Of a DNA stretch of 12,500 nt, positions 1-9,379 are shown one piece after another; within the stretch, counting starts at the first letter, position 1, and each line of letters opens with the position of its first letter. The stretch is taken from positions 29,065,683 to 29,078,182 of the forward strand of contig NC_091571.1 in NCBI RefSeq assembly GCF_042767895.1, given 5' to 3'. This stretch comes from Penaeus vannamei. Taxonomy: Eukaryota; Arthropoda; Malacostraca; Decapoda; Penaeidae. The notes beneath the pieces were generated by a model. The model was not told the DNA's origin and ran no database searches. It saw only the letters and a list, made by a program, of their open reading frames with translations. The translations under genes and the position numbers were made by a program.

Positions 1-306
1 TTCATGGTTGTTGTCCCATCTTCGTATACATCTTCCGATATTTTACAATATACCCCATCTACTCCCTGTCTTCGAATAACTTCTAATACTGATGGTATTT
101 ATACAGAGGCAAATGTCTTGTAATCGATGAATACCATACACAGGGGTTTCCTATATTCGTTTTTTTTTCGTGGGTATATACTTATCCCATCTTTTTTTTC
201 TTTTGATTTTCTTTTCTAGAATGAAATGTTAATGTTCCCAATCTTATTCTGAACAAGAAGGCCAAATGTGTATTAAATCTGATTAAATCTATACAATGAT
301 TTACAG
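1..306 (+). other. 3' end of an intron of the LRR gene
   Basis: AT-rich DNA with no open frame leading into the LRR exon. In the exon's frame there is a TGA at 280-282 and no ATG between it and 307. The LRR reading frame must therefore be joined from upstream, and the acceptor AG at 305-306 (gatttacag) fits. A second, textbook-looking acceptor with a long pyrimidine run ends at 219, but sequence from 220 has early stops in all three frames, so it is unlikely to open a coding exon. The upstream exons, expected to carry the signal peptide, lie outside the window. Confidence 0.6.
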
Positions 307-1749
307 GTGCTGAGTGTATTACAAGCAGCTGGCAGTAATCTGGTGGTGCTGGAAGCAGAGCACCTATCCTCCCTTTCCAATCTGCGCGCCCTCCACCTAC
401 AAGGCTATGCTGTGCGGCGTGCCAGACAAGTCTCTGGTTACATGTCTAATCGTGTTCTGGAGATGGTGAACCACAAGAAGAAGGCCGCCCGGATCGAAGA
501 GGATCAGCAGAATCTTACCCTGGCGATGTCAGAAGATGCTTTGATGTCACTCAATCAACTCCAGCTGCTGGACCTGCAGTTCGTGAGGCTGGTGGCTGCC
601 ATGGAGGGAGGGCGTCCCAGGCGCCAGACTCGTCCACTGGCTACGTCCACGCTTCTGGATGTCCCTCTTCCTGATTTCCTTTCGATGACTGACCAGGTGC
701 CAGACCTCAATCTTCCACCAGAACTGAAGGCCAGCTCTCCGGTCTCATCCTCGCCACCTGAATCGGGTGAAGAGATCTTGTTCGTCCCTCTTGATGGCGG
801 AGAAGAAAGCATCGTGCCGTATGAGGTGTTTAAGGCTGAGTCGGAGGCAGTCTTGGCTCCATTCGCTGCGCAGTCAGAGCTGAAGTATCTGCGCGTTGCT
901 CATGCTAAGCTGGACCGAGTTGGTCCCGAACTACTGACGGGACTTTCCAACCTCCATACGCTCACCCTCGAGCATAATCACATCAAAATTTTGCCGCCTG
1001 CCATGTTTACGCCGACGCCAAAGCTGCGCCACCTGTCCCTCGCCCACAACAACATCCTCGCCCTTGAAGGTGAGAGTCTGGCTGGCCTCGATAATCTTCT
1101 CACCCTGGACCTCGACAGCAACAAGCTGGACAGACTCGGGCCAGCGAGTTTCCCAGGCCTTCCCAGCATAGCGACCATTCGCATGATCGACAATCCACTG
1201 ACGCATATTTTCCCCTTCACGTTCTCCAACGTCAATGGAACTGAACAGCTTTTCATCGGCTCGAGAGACGTGTCGGCCGAACTACACACCGACACCTTCA
1301 GGGAACTCGACTCACTGACTACCCTTGTTATAGAAAATACAACTCTTCTCTCACTCAGTCGAGCAATGCTGGAGGGAATGCCCACCCTGAAGGACTTGAC
1401 TATCCACGGCCATGTCACCTACATCGACTTCGATGCCTTTACAGCCACACCCAATCTTGAGACATTAACACTTAGCCATTGTCATCTGAAAAAGCTTTCT
1501 CTCGATGCTTTCTTTGGTCTTAAGAACCTACAGTATCTGGACCTTAGTCACAACGGTCTCGATGAAATATCACCTGGAACATTTGACCATCTGTCAAGCC
1601 TTCGTGAGCTGTATCTTCATCATAACAACCTCACCACCCTTCCTCTGGGCATCTTTGTTCCTACTCCGGTAAAGTTGATACAACTGCACGAGAATCCATG
1701 GCACTGCACGTGTGACCTGATGCAGCTGCGACCTGTTTTAACAAATAAA
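307..1749 (+). CDS. Leucine-rich repeat protein, penultimate coding exon (partial gene)
   Basis: Internal exon of 481 codons, bounded by an acceptor AG at 305-306 and a donor GTAAGG at 1750. The first codon is GTG after a splice, not a start. Exon residues about 10-35 and 75-96 are LRR-like. Residues about 97-185 form a Pro/Ser/acid-rich linker. Residues about 190-460 carry roughly ten LRRs of the extracellular typical type (LxxLxLxxNxL with F/P at the turn; clearest at residues 215-227, 239-251, 263-275, 408-420 and 432-444). An LRR C-terminal cap begins at residues 461-470 (ENPWHCTCDL). N-glycosylation sequons lie at N69, N310, N344 and N441. Extracellular LRR proteins of this build usually act in adhesion, recognition or protein binding. 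The exact family cannot be named and no ligand is inferred. The signal peptide and first exons lie upstream. If the intron after 1749 is retained, the frame stops at 1780-1782, ten codons later. Confidence 0.85.
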
Positions 1750-1941
1750 GTAAGGAATCGTCTTTTCTATTTAAACTCTTAGCATATTACTCTCAGTGTG
1801 TTGTTTCCGGTATAGGATGTGTATATATATTTATATTCCCCCATTTCTCTCCACTGTCATTTTCGCTAGTTACCATCTGGAAGTTTATTACTGATGTAGG
1901 CTTATCACATTATTAATTCTAAACTTTCAAAATTTCAACAG
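1750..1941 (+). other. 192-bp GT-AG intron in the LRR gene
   Basis: Donor aaa|GTAAGG at 1750 and acceptor tttcaaCAG ending at 1941. Both flanking exons are in phase 0, so splicing joins codon AAA (Lys) to GTC (Val) without changing frame. The intron splits the LRR C-terminal cap: its CxC pair lies in the upstream exon and the remaining cysteines in the downstream exon. This is independent support that the two exons belong together. Confidence 0.8.
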
Positions 1942-2673
1942 GTCCGTCGTCGTCACAACATGGTTTGTCGCTGGAATGAGAAGCTGGGCACAGTGTGTAC
2001 CAACGAGAGGCCAGTCCGTCTGCGGTATGATAACAGAGTAGCTCCTCTATGCAACACGCCTTCGCAGTTCCGGCACAACGACATCTTCCAAGTTACCCAT
2101 AAGCGCCTGAAGTGCCCTAAGCATTTGTGGGACCCTCGGCCCAAACACAGAAAGATAACTGCTGAGCTCCCTGAGGAGGAAGAAGAAGAAGAAAATGAGG
2201 AAGAAATACTTGAAGAAGAAGAGCCTAACTGGTTGCCCTTGACCGCCTTCGCTTCTGCCCCTCGCGAAGTGAAAGATCTCCTAGAAATCGCAGAAGCAGA
2301 GATGCCCGAAGACACGTTCGCCCCACTGTCGACAGAAGACGAATCAGCTGAGATGCCACAGAGAGACGAGGCAAGTGGCACCATTGAATTAATCAGCATC
2401 GTTACAGTCAACAATGGACATGACTACCGTCGACAGAAAGAAGAAATGAAAAGGCAAATGGAAGAGGAAAGGCGAAAAGCAGCAGAAATCAAACTTATGG
2501 AGAAACAACAACTTAAATTGCAACTGGCCTTAGAAAAACAAAAAATGAAAGAGAAGATGGCAGCCGATATGGAGTTAGAACGCCAAAGAAAAAGGGATGA
2601 AATGGAGGAATTCCTAAAACAGCAAGAGCTTCATCGCATGATGCAGGAGAGAGACTCGAACAGAATGCTTTAG
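1942..2673 (+). CDS. LRR protein, terminal coding exon: C-terminal cap, Glu-rich segment and coiled-coil tail
   Basis: Last coding exon, 243 codons plus a TAG stop at 2671-2673. It continues the LRR frame; the first ATG at 1960 is internal, preceded by six in-frame codons from the acceptor. Numbering from the start of the previous exon, C518 and C539 fit the second half of an LRR C-terminal cap (C467-x-C469 ... C518 ... C539). C490 and C500 lie in an added loop. A Glu-rich run follows (nt 2170-2226), then an acidic spacer, then about 80 residues (nt 2428-2670) rich in E, K, R, Q and M with heptad-like spacing, predicted to be a long charged coiled coil. No membrane segment is visible. A charged coiled coil after a secreted LRR cap is unusual; it could drive oligomerisation. 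An alternative is two genes wrongly joined, but the phase-0 splice through the cap argues against that. Confidence 0.8.
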   Translation, partial: VRRRHNMVCRWNEKLGTVCTNERPVRLRYDNRVAPLCNTPSQFRHNDIFQVTHKRLKCPKHLWDPRPKHRKITAELPEEEEEEENEEEILEEEEPNWLPLTAFASAPREVKDLLEIAEAEMPEDTFAPLSTEDESAEMPQRDEASGTIELISIVTVNNGHDYRRQKEEMKRQMEEERRKAAEIKLMEKQQLKLQLALEKQKMKEKMAADMELERQRKRDEMEEFLKQQELHRMMQERDSNRML

Positions 2674-3040
2674 TTAGCAAAACCGGTCTTATTTTAGTCG
2701 CACTTTTAAATATGAATAGGAATCAAGCCGTAGATTATGGAGATTTCTTAATTTTACGAAGCAAGTAACAAATGTCGTAAAATAACGAGGTTAGAATTAA
2801 GTAAGCAAATCAGTTTGAGTACTGAATGGGCCATCGTGAAAATAATTTCTAAAAATTCATGTTTTTATAGGTTAGACCATAAACAGGCTAGTATTTCCAC
2901 TTACGGAGTACTTAAAGTAGGTAATATATAATGTACAAACCATAGGCCATAGTTTATAGGTGTTGTGACTAGTATGAATAGCTGTATGCCTAAAGCATCT
3001 AAAATCATCTAAAATTCTAAAACACATATCAATCACTTGC

Positions 3041-3057
3041 AGAGAGAGAGAGAGAGA
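3041..3057. repeat. (AG)n microsatellite
   Basis: About eight uninterrupted AG dinucleotides followed by a short A run, inside the presumed 3' UTR of the LRR gene. Confidence 0.9.
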
Positions 3058-3162
3058 AAAAGGAGTATCTGCTGCAAATTTGAATAGACTTACGATATAT
3101 ATGTTTACGATGTGTCTGTGTCTAGGTATGTATGTCGGCTTTACATTACAAACATTGGATGT

Positions 3163-3199
3163 ACACACACACAAACATACACATAAACACACACATACA
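3163..3199. repeat. Imperfect (AC)n microsatellite
   Basis: AC dinucleotides interrupted by ACAT and AAAC units, inside the presumed 3' UTR of the LRR gene. Confidence 0.85.
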
Positions 3200-3288
3200 A
3201 CGTGAATGGAAGTATCACTTGTGTTGACGCATTACATTTCTGAATGAAGCATTACAAACAAAGAAACAAGTGTAAATACTGTAAGTGA

Positions 3289-3294
3289 AATAAA
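3289..3294 (+). terminator. Candidate polyadenylation signal AATAAA for the LRR gene
   Basis: First canonical AATAAA after the LRR stop codon, about 615 bp downstream, followed by a T-rich stretch (gatttatttagtgataattt). No AATAAA or ATTAAA was found between the stop and this site. Not proof of use. Confidence 0.5.
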
Positions 3295-3381
3295 AAGTAG
3301 ATTTATTTAGTGATAATTTTTACCCCACTTTAATATCTACCTTTGGTTGCTCTAGAAAACTAGAAGCAATCAGAGGGCGCA

Positions 3382-3693
3382 TACCTCTGTCAAGGCAATA
3401 GAGTCACTGACGCAATTTAATATTCATACCTGATGAGTTACTTTAAACTCGACTCTTTCTCAAGTACACTGGTGACGTCCGTGTTTCCTTATCTCGCAAT
3501 GCTAATGGATTCTTTACAAAATTCATGGACCTAGATCATGATTCGGATCACCACTAAAATCTAAGTTGGGCTAAGACACACCTCTGGAAAAAAAATCATA
3601 AAAATCTGTCCATAACTTTTTGGTTATACTGCTAACCAACGAACAAACTGACTAACCGACGCTACCCGAAACGTAACCGCCATGCCAGAGGTA
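3382..3693. mobile_element. Interspersed element of about 312 bp with 15-bp imperfect terminal inverted repeats (MITE-like)
   Basis: The left end TACCTCTGTCAAGGC (3382-3396) and the reverse complement of the right end (3679-3693, TACCTCTGGCATGGC) match at 13 of 15 bases. Both ends carry TA, as expected for a TA target-site element. The interior, including cataactttttggttata and the AACGAACAAACTGACTAACC stretch near the right end, resembles by memory a family of dispersed repeats common in marine invertebrate genomes. There is no coding capacity, so the copy is non-autonomous. The family name and superfamily are not certain. Confidence 0.6.
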
Positions 3694-4031
3694 GTCAAGT
3701 GCAATGCAGAAGAAAAAACGGTATGTCCAATTATTTATTACGAGAAATCCCTGTAAAAAAAATAAATAAATAAAATAAAAATAGAAACATGAAACATAAA
3801 AAAACCCTTTATCAGGTTAAAACATATACATATCAGCATTTTATTGCTAGTTATTAAGGTCGCCCTTTCACTTATCACATTGAACTTTATTTTTTCTAAA
3901 GACGAGATACTTTACATAACGTCCGAACAATGCATAACTAAAATTAAATCTGGTATCACCTCTTTTGATCGTTTTACGTTTTATCTGTAACGCAAGATTT
4001 GCCCTTATCCAAATTACTTTTAGGTTAGTAC
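3694..4031. other. Intergenic, no gene seen
   Basis: AT-rich DNA with A-rich runs and AATAAA-like strings around 3755-3785. No exon with credible splice sites or protein similarity was recognised on either strand. Confidence 0.6.
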
Positions 4032-4311
4032 CAAGGATTCTCAAACCTTTTGGCTGCAAATTACTCCGATAGATCCACGGCCGACTTCCCCGGCAACAAA
4101 GTATTTCTGACAATCACTAAAACCCATGCACATACATAAGAAAGCATGCATAGTAACTTTATGATGCATTAACGAGCAAGGAGCAAGCACTGTACGCGTC
4201 AGGACGGTTAACAGGAGAAAAATGAGGGAGAGGGGCTGCAAGATCTAGTGACACCTCAAACTTATTTCGCGACTCCCTCCGTTGGTCGGTATCCCCACTT
4301 TGAGAACCTCT
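4032..4311. mobile_element. Possible degenerate hAT-like non-autonomous element
   Basis: An 8-bp inverted pair, TTCTCAAA at 4038-4045 and TTTGAGAA at 4299-4306, lies in settings (CAAGGATTCTCAAACCTTTT and CCCCACTTTGAGAACCTC) that look like common hAT terminal sequences (CAGxGGTTCTCAAAxTxxT type). Homology beyond the 8-bp core is weak and no 8-bp target duplication could be found, so the ends are approximate. It could be chance or a fragment of another repeat. Confidence 0.35.
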
Positions 4312-4622
4312 TTTTAAGACCATACCTACTGAATTGATTGCCTCTTGGAATTGAATGTTACTTCTTTCAGTCTTAGTTTCGGGCCTGTCAGGCAAACATG
4401 CCTTTTTTTCCTTGATCAGAGGTGCATGATGCATATAATACTCAAGACTTTTTAATTATCTGTTGAGCCAATAGAGAGACCTGTATGTAGAAGATTTTAA
4501 AGTTACAATGTTTTAAAGTGCGATGGACATATTGCTAGGGAAATATTTAGCCCAGCTGTTGTAAGCGTAAGCCAGTGGTGGTGCTCATCGGTAATTTCAG
4601 TTACCCTCTTTTTCCTTAACAG
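4312..4622. other. Intergenic, no gene seen
   Basis: Unique-looking AT-rich DNA. Small minus-strand ORFs here, one with a signal-peptide-like hydrophobic start, lack any supporting context. Confidence 0.55.
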
Positions 4623-5003
4623 GTGATGCTGATGATGATGACGATGATGATTATAATGATAACAACAATAATAATAAAAATCATAATGGTAATGTTACCA
4701 ATAATTATAATGATGATAGTCATATTAATAGTTATAATGATAGTAATAATAACAATTATGATGGTAATAATATTGATAACAGTAATAATAATAATAGCAA
4801 TACTAGTAATTATGATATTAATGATTAATAATGGTGATAATGATCATAATAATAATAATTATCATTATTATCACAACATTATTGCTATTTCGATAATAAT
4901 AATAATGATAAAATTGACTAATAATAACGACAATACAATAATAATAACAACGACAATACTAATGATAACAACAAGAACAACAACAATAACTATAATATTA
5001 ATG

Positions 5004-5055
<52 letters not shown>

Positions 5056-5183
5056 TAATGATAATATATATAATGATTCTGATCCTGATCACGATAATGA
5101 TCATGATAATAATAATGATGATAGTAATAGTAATAGTAATGATAATGACAATAATAATCATAAAACCGATAATAGAACGATAA
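4623..5183. repeat. Decayed ATN trinucleotide tract of about 560 bp with a pure (ATA)n core
   Basis: Nearly the whole stretch is imperfect ATG/ATA/ATT/AAC triplets with preserved 3-bp phase. About sixteen pure units lie at about 5003-5051. The Ile/Met-only open frames on the + strand and Ile/Val frames on the - strand result from this periodicity and are not genes. Confidence 0.9.
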
Positions 5184-5190
5184 TGACAGT

Positions 5191-5744
5191 AATGATATTA
5201 TCGGAGACCATGACGATAACAAAAATTACAAGTATAACAAAAAATGTAAAAATATCAAATATAATTGAATGATAATAACTAAGATAACGCGGGCAACATT
5301 AATAATGAAAAAGGAACATCTATTCCACTTTCACTAGATACTCATACCTTAACGGAGATTCATTTCAGTTTGAACTTTCCTTGGTATTGTATGCTTTAAC
5401 CCAGGTTTTCAGGTACATTTTTTTCATTAATAAGAAAGTACTTTGTCTTTATACATTCCACTCCTAAAAGTACATGGAAACTATATTGTTATTAATCAGA
5501 TCATACTAAAGTATTGACATTGAAAAATAAAGAACTTTCATTATTTATTTTATTCAAATTGAGATTTATTACCAAGATGAGAAAATATCTTCCTAAGCTT
5601 ATACATTTATGAAACGTTGATCTTTCAGACAAACACATTACTCAAAATGGCAAAACGTCTTTCTGCAGAATATTACAACTGTTTAATGGGGAAATGATGT
5701 AGTGCGAATGTAATGTCAGGAACAAAATTTAGAAAAAAAAATAG
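5191..5744. other. Intergenic, no gene seen
   Basis: AT-rich DNA without recognisable exons, repeats or RNA genes. An AATAAA occurs near 5526 but no gene ends upstream of it on the + strand. Confidence 0.55.
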
Positions 5745-6113
5745 ATTAATGGTCGTTCCGGGAAATGTAGGTCGTCCATTGTCGTCAAGCTCCTCCGGGG
5801 GAGGCGATCAGCTGTCCCAGATGTTGCCAACTCAAACGTTGTCCAAATACATTCTTAATTTCGAAATTGATGTTCCATAATTTTTGTCAACGGAGAACAC
5901 CGTGTGATTATATATCTCAAGATGAAAGAACAATGAAACCGGACCAAAAATAAACCTTGAAAGAGAATCTATATCGTCCATAGAAATATACCCCATAGGT
6001 TGGCACAACCGAAGGTACCTCCACCAGCCTGGCAACAACGCGAGTCGGCGACGGTGGGGTTTTGAGGTTCAAGTTCGCTGGGAGACGATTAGATTTTTCA
6101 TTAAATTTCCAAG
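5745..6113 (+). promoter_or_regulatory. Putative promoter and 5' leader of carrier first exon 1a
   Basis: CpG-containing, GC-richer patches at 5755-5830 and 6005-6085 stand out from AT-rich surroundings just upstream of the first carrier exon. ATCAGCTGTC at 5807-5816 is one base off the AWCAGCTGWT E-box motif that is enriched in insect core promoters. The last 110 bp before the ATG contain no upstream ATG. An in-frame TAA at 6102-6104 fixes the start at 6114. The transcription start is not determined. Confidence 0.4.
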
Positions 6114-6203
6114 ATGCCTGTTAGCCCAGCTAAAGATTTCCTCGCTGGGGGCTTCGGTGGAATGTGTCTTGTTACTGCCGGACATCCTTTAGATACAATT
6201 AAG
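6114..6203 (+). CDS. Mitochondrial carnitine/acylcarnitine carrier, first coding exon (form 1a)
   Basis: Thirty codons from ATG (context ccaagATG, A at -3) to AAG, followed at once by a GTATAT donor at 6204. Residues 7-30 include FLAGGFGGMC and GHPLDTIK, matching the N-terminus and first half of transmembrane helix 1 of carnitine/acylcarnitine carriers (SLC25A20, Drosophila colt). Pro25, Asp27 and Lys30 form the mitochondrial carrier signature PX[DE]XX[KR], whose charged residues make the matrix gate. Cys18 sits where the family has a conserved helix-1 cysteine. The carrier exchanges acylcarnitine for carnitine across the inner mitochondrial membrane for fatty-acid oxidation. Exon 2 (expected to begin VRLQT) is not in the window. 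A related second first exon lies at 10915-11013. This may be an alternative first exon of one gene, or, less likely, part of a separate overlapping gene or an orphan duplicate. Confidence 0.8.
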
Positions 6204-7320
6204 GTATATATTCAGTTCTTTTTAAGGTATTGTATCGGCCTCGCCTTTTAAGACTGGCCATGACCGGGTCATTGGGGGAAATGATCTTTTCTTTTCTGTT
6301 GTATTTTCTGTGAGGAATTAGTGTTGTTTCATTACATCATATTTTCTTTCTTTTATAAACGGGAACACCCTTGAATCCCAGATAAGATATTGTGTTTGAA
6401 AAGGGTGGGATAATCAGTTCTTTAGGGTAGTGCCTGAAGACTGAAGTGGCACTCTGTTCATATTCTTGATATTTTATCTGTGTAAATGTTTATAATAAGT
6501 ATGTGTACATTCCTTTTTTTTATGTAAAGCAGGTTTTTGGGGGTGTAGGAGGCTCATCCTCATATTTCTTGCAAGATTGTTTGATATATTTCAGTACCTA
6601 TATTTTGTGCAAAATTGCTGTCTAATGTTGACTTATCAGATATACATAGAAAAGGCATACCAACGCGCTTATGCTTATCAGATAACTTTTGTAGGTACTT
6701 TATATTAATGGTAAATATTACTAACATAGCTACAGGGACTTAATGAAATGATTTTTCTCGTAATTACATTGGCATTTTCTTCAAATACTAAATGAAAATT
6801 GCTGTAATATGGCATGCCAACAATCTCAAGTCTAGCCTAAAAATGGTGCCGTCACCTCTAGGCTTCATGCTTAGGCAAAGGCCAATAGACTTCTACCTGA
6901 CATTTTAACAAGACTGAGCCTGAATTGGTTCCTTAAGAAAATAAACCACCAAGAGTGTGGACAAGATCTGTCTAGCTAAAATACATATGATGGAGAATTG
7001 TTGGCCATTGTTAGAGTGCCAATAGATAGGACAGTGGCAATTGTTTAGATGTATTCATGGCATTTATCCCATTGAAAAAGAAGAATAAAAACAATAAATT
7101 ACAGAGTTGGTAGTAATTATCCCAAAACTTTTACAACGTTATGGTATAAAAATATCTGCCATAAATTTAAAAAATGGTGGTAGTGTTTAATGGCAAAAAG
7201 TGCTTAAATGTTGTAGATGTGAGAATTATTGATTTTTATCAGATTTGTATATCTTGTGTCATTAAAAAAATCACATTAGACCTGTCCCAAGACAATACCT
7301 GAATTGCTGATGATTAGCTT

Positions 7321-7376
7321 TATTTTTTTTTTATTTATTATTATTATTTTTTTTTTATTATTATTATTTTTTTTAA
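7321..7376. repeat. T-run / (ATT)n low-complexity tract
   Basis: Alternating blocks of poly-T and TTA triplets, about 55 bp, within the intron after exon 1a. Confidence 0.9.
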
Positions 7377-7819
7377 TAGTATCTTATAATAAATCATCTG
7401 CATATGCATGGACACTTATGGAATTCATAAAAAAGAGGACCATTAATATTATCTTATTTTTTTAAGAGCATAAATTGTTGAGGAGAACTTTATGGGAATT
7501 TTGTAGTTTTCTTTCTTTCTACAGCCCTGTTAAATCTTATACATAGTTCAGTGATCATATTGATATCTACACGAAGTAATTAATGATTTAGTACTGCTAA
7601 GCAGATGTGATTTTTATTTACATTAACTACGATTTATATGTATGTTTTTTTGTTTTGTTTTGAGGATTAAAATTTATATTTTACCACAAGAGGCTTACGA
7701 GATATTGCATTTGATAAGTGTTTAAAGGTAAAATTGTGTAGCTTACTTGTAATATACAAGCAAATTCTTATTGCAGTTGGAGCAATAAAAAATACAAAAT
7801 CTTGTTTTGGTTTAAAGAG

Positions 7820-7857
7820 AAAAAAAAATAATAATAATAAATAATGATAATAATAAT
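7820..7857. repeat. Short (ATA)n low-complexity tract
   Basis: A-run followed by ATA/ATG triplets within the intron; it explains part of a small minus-strand ORF in this area. Confidence 0.85.
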
Positions 7858-8062
7858 GAGAGTGAGTCTTTATTTTGAAGATCAATTCAATGATGACAAA
7901 TAGCAATTGAATTGGCATTCTTTACATTTGAAGTAGATGGAAACTGAGATTTATGACTGTTTTGAATGAAGAAAAGGTGTTTGAGATCTAATAGTTATAC
8001 ATTACCATTTAGAATCTGCAGAGGTCAGTTCAGATATATTCCCTTATTATTTATATTATATT

Positions 8063-8799
<737 letters not shown>

Positions 8800-8838
8800 T
8801 GTGTGTGTGTGTGCGTGTGCGTGTGCGTGTGCGTGTGC

Positions 8839-8880
<42 letters not shown>
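8800..8880. repeat. Compound (GT)n-(GTGTGC)n-(GA)n microsatellite
   Basis: GT dinucleotides at 8801-8812, several GTGTGC units to about 8840, GT again to 8849, then sixteen GA units to 8880. The first part is an alternating purine-pyrimidine run with regular GC steps; the second is a pure polypurine mirror repeat. Confidence 0.97.
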
Positions 8881-8884
<4 letters not shown>

Positions 8885-9280
8885 GCAGTGGTAGATACAA
8901 AACCATGTTTTGATTATTCCATGTTATCAAAGAAAAGATTTTTCATATTTAAACAATAATTCATTATTTGTTGAACAGTACACATTTTTAATGATAGGAC
9001 TTAAAGAAGAAAATTAAGTAATTTTCCTATTATTTTGGATCCTTAAGGGGATTTTTTTTTCTATGAAACATTAAATATGTGCAGAAATGCACCTTGGTTC
9101 CTGAGCAGGTAACACTGGATGCATTAAATGCCTAGCATGCTTCCACCATCATAGTTAATGTAGTTAATTAATAGTTATAATTATTCTCATGGATGTCTTC
9201 AATTATGGCTTCCCCTATGTTATGGGGCCTCCACATGGAGGTTGCCTAGAAGGTTTACGCATGCAAATCCGACCGTGAAA
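8881..9280 (+). other. Intronic sequence, no gene seen
   Basis: AT-rich DNA. A small perfect hairpin CCTCCA-CA-TGGAGG lies at 9228-9241 and an ATGCAAAT octamer at 9261-9268. Neither has context that would support a function. Confidence 0.5.
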
Positions 9281-9379
9281 GGGAGGGAGGGAGGGAGGGA
9301 GGGAGAAGTGTGGGTGGGGGAGGGTTGTAAGAGAATGGGGAGTTGAGGGTTATAGCGGGAGAGAGAGAGGGAGGGGGAG
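9281..9379 (+). repeat. (GGGA)n repeat and G-rich, purine-rich block
   Basis: Six GGGA units at 9281-9304, followed by GGGTGGGGGAGGG at 9312-9324 and further GGG/GGGG runs and a (GA)n stretch to about 9379. The + strand has well over four closely spaced G-runs of three or more, so G-quadruplex formation is plausible. Confidence 0.9.

Larger units (their letters stand above)
2674..3310 (+). other. Probable 3' UTR of the LRR gene
   Basis: Non-coding AT-rich DNA from the stop codon to just past the first AATAAA on this strand. It contains a (GA)n run at 3041-3057 and a CA-rich run at 3163-3199. The 3' end is inferred from the polyadenylation signal only; ORFs on the opposite strand here are repeat-derived. 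Confidence 0.45.

Noticed and set aside
555..1418. Minus-strand ORFs opposite the LRR exon
   Set aside because: Shadows of the + strand LRR exon, which has clear domain structure and splice sites.
1953..2414. Minus-strand Ser-rich ORF of 153 codons opposite the terminal LRR exon
   Set aside because: Antisense of the Glu-rich and acidic codons of the real exon.
4041..4241. Minus-strand ORF starting with a signal-peptide-like hydrophobic stretch
   Set aside because: 66 codons, overlaps a suspected repeat remnant, no similarity or promoter context; hydrophobic starts are common by chance.
4623..5183. 186-codon open frame of Ile/Met/Thr on the + strand, with partners on the - strand
   Set aside because: Composed only of ATN-type triplets from a decayed microsatellite; no splice, start or domain evidence.
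5832..6038. 68-codon minus-strand ORF divergent to carrier exon 1a
   Set aside because: No recognisable similarity, and it overlaps the presumed promoter. A divergent transcript is possible but there is nothing to support coding.
6018..6080. tRNA-like B box (GGTTCAAGTTC at about 6066-6076)
   Set aside because: No A box at the right distance and no cloverleaf could be drawn.
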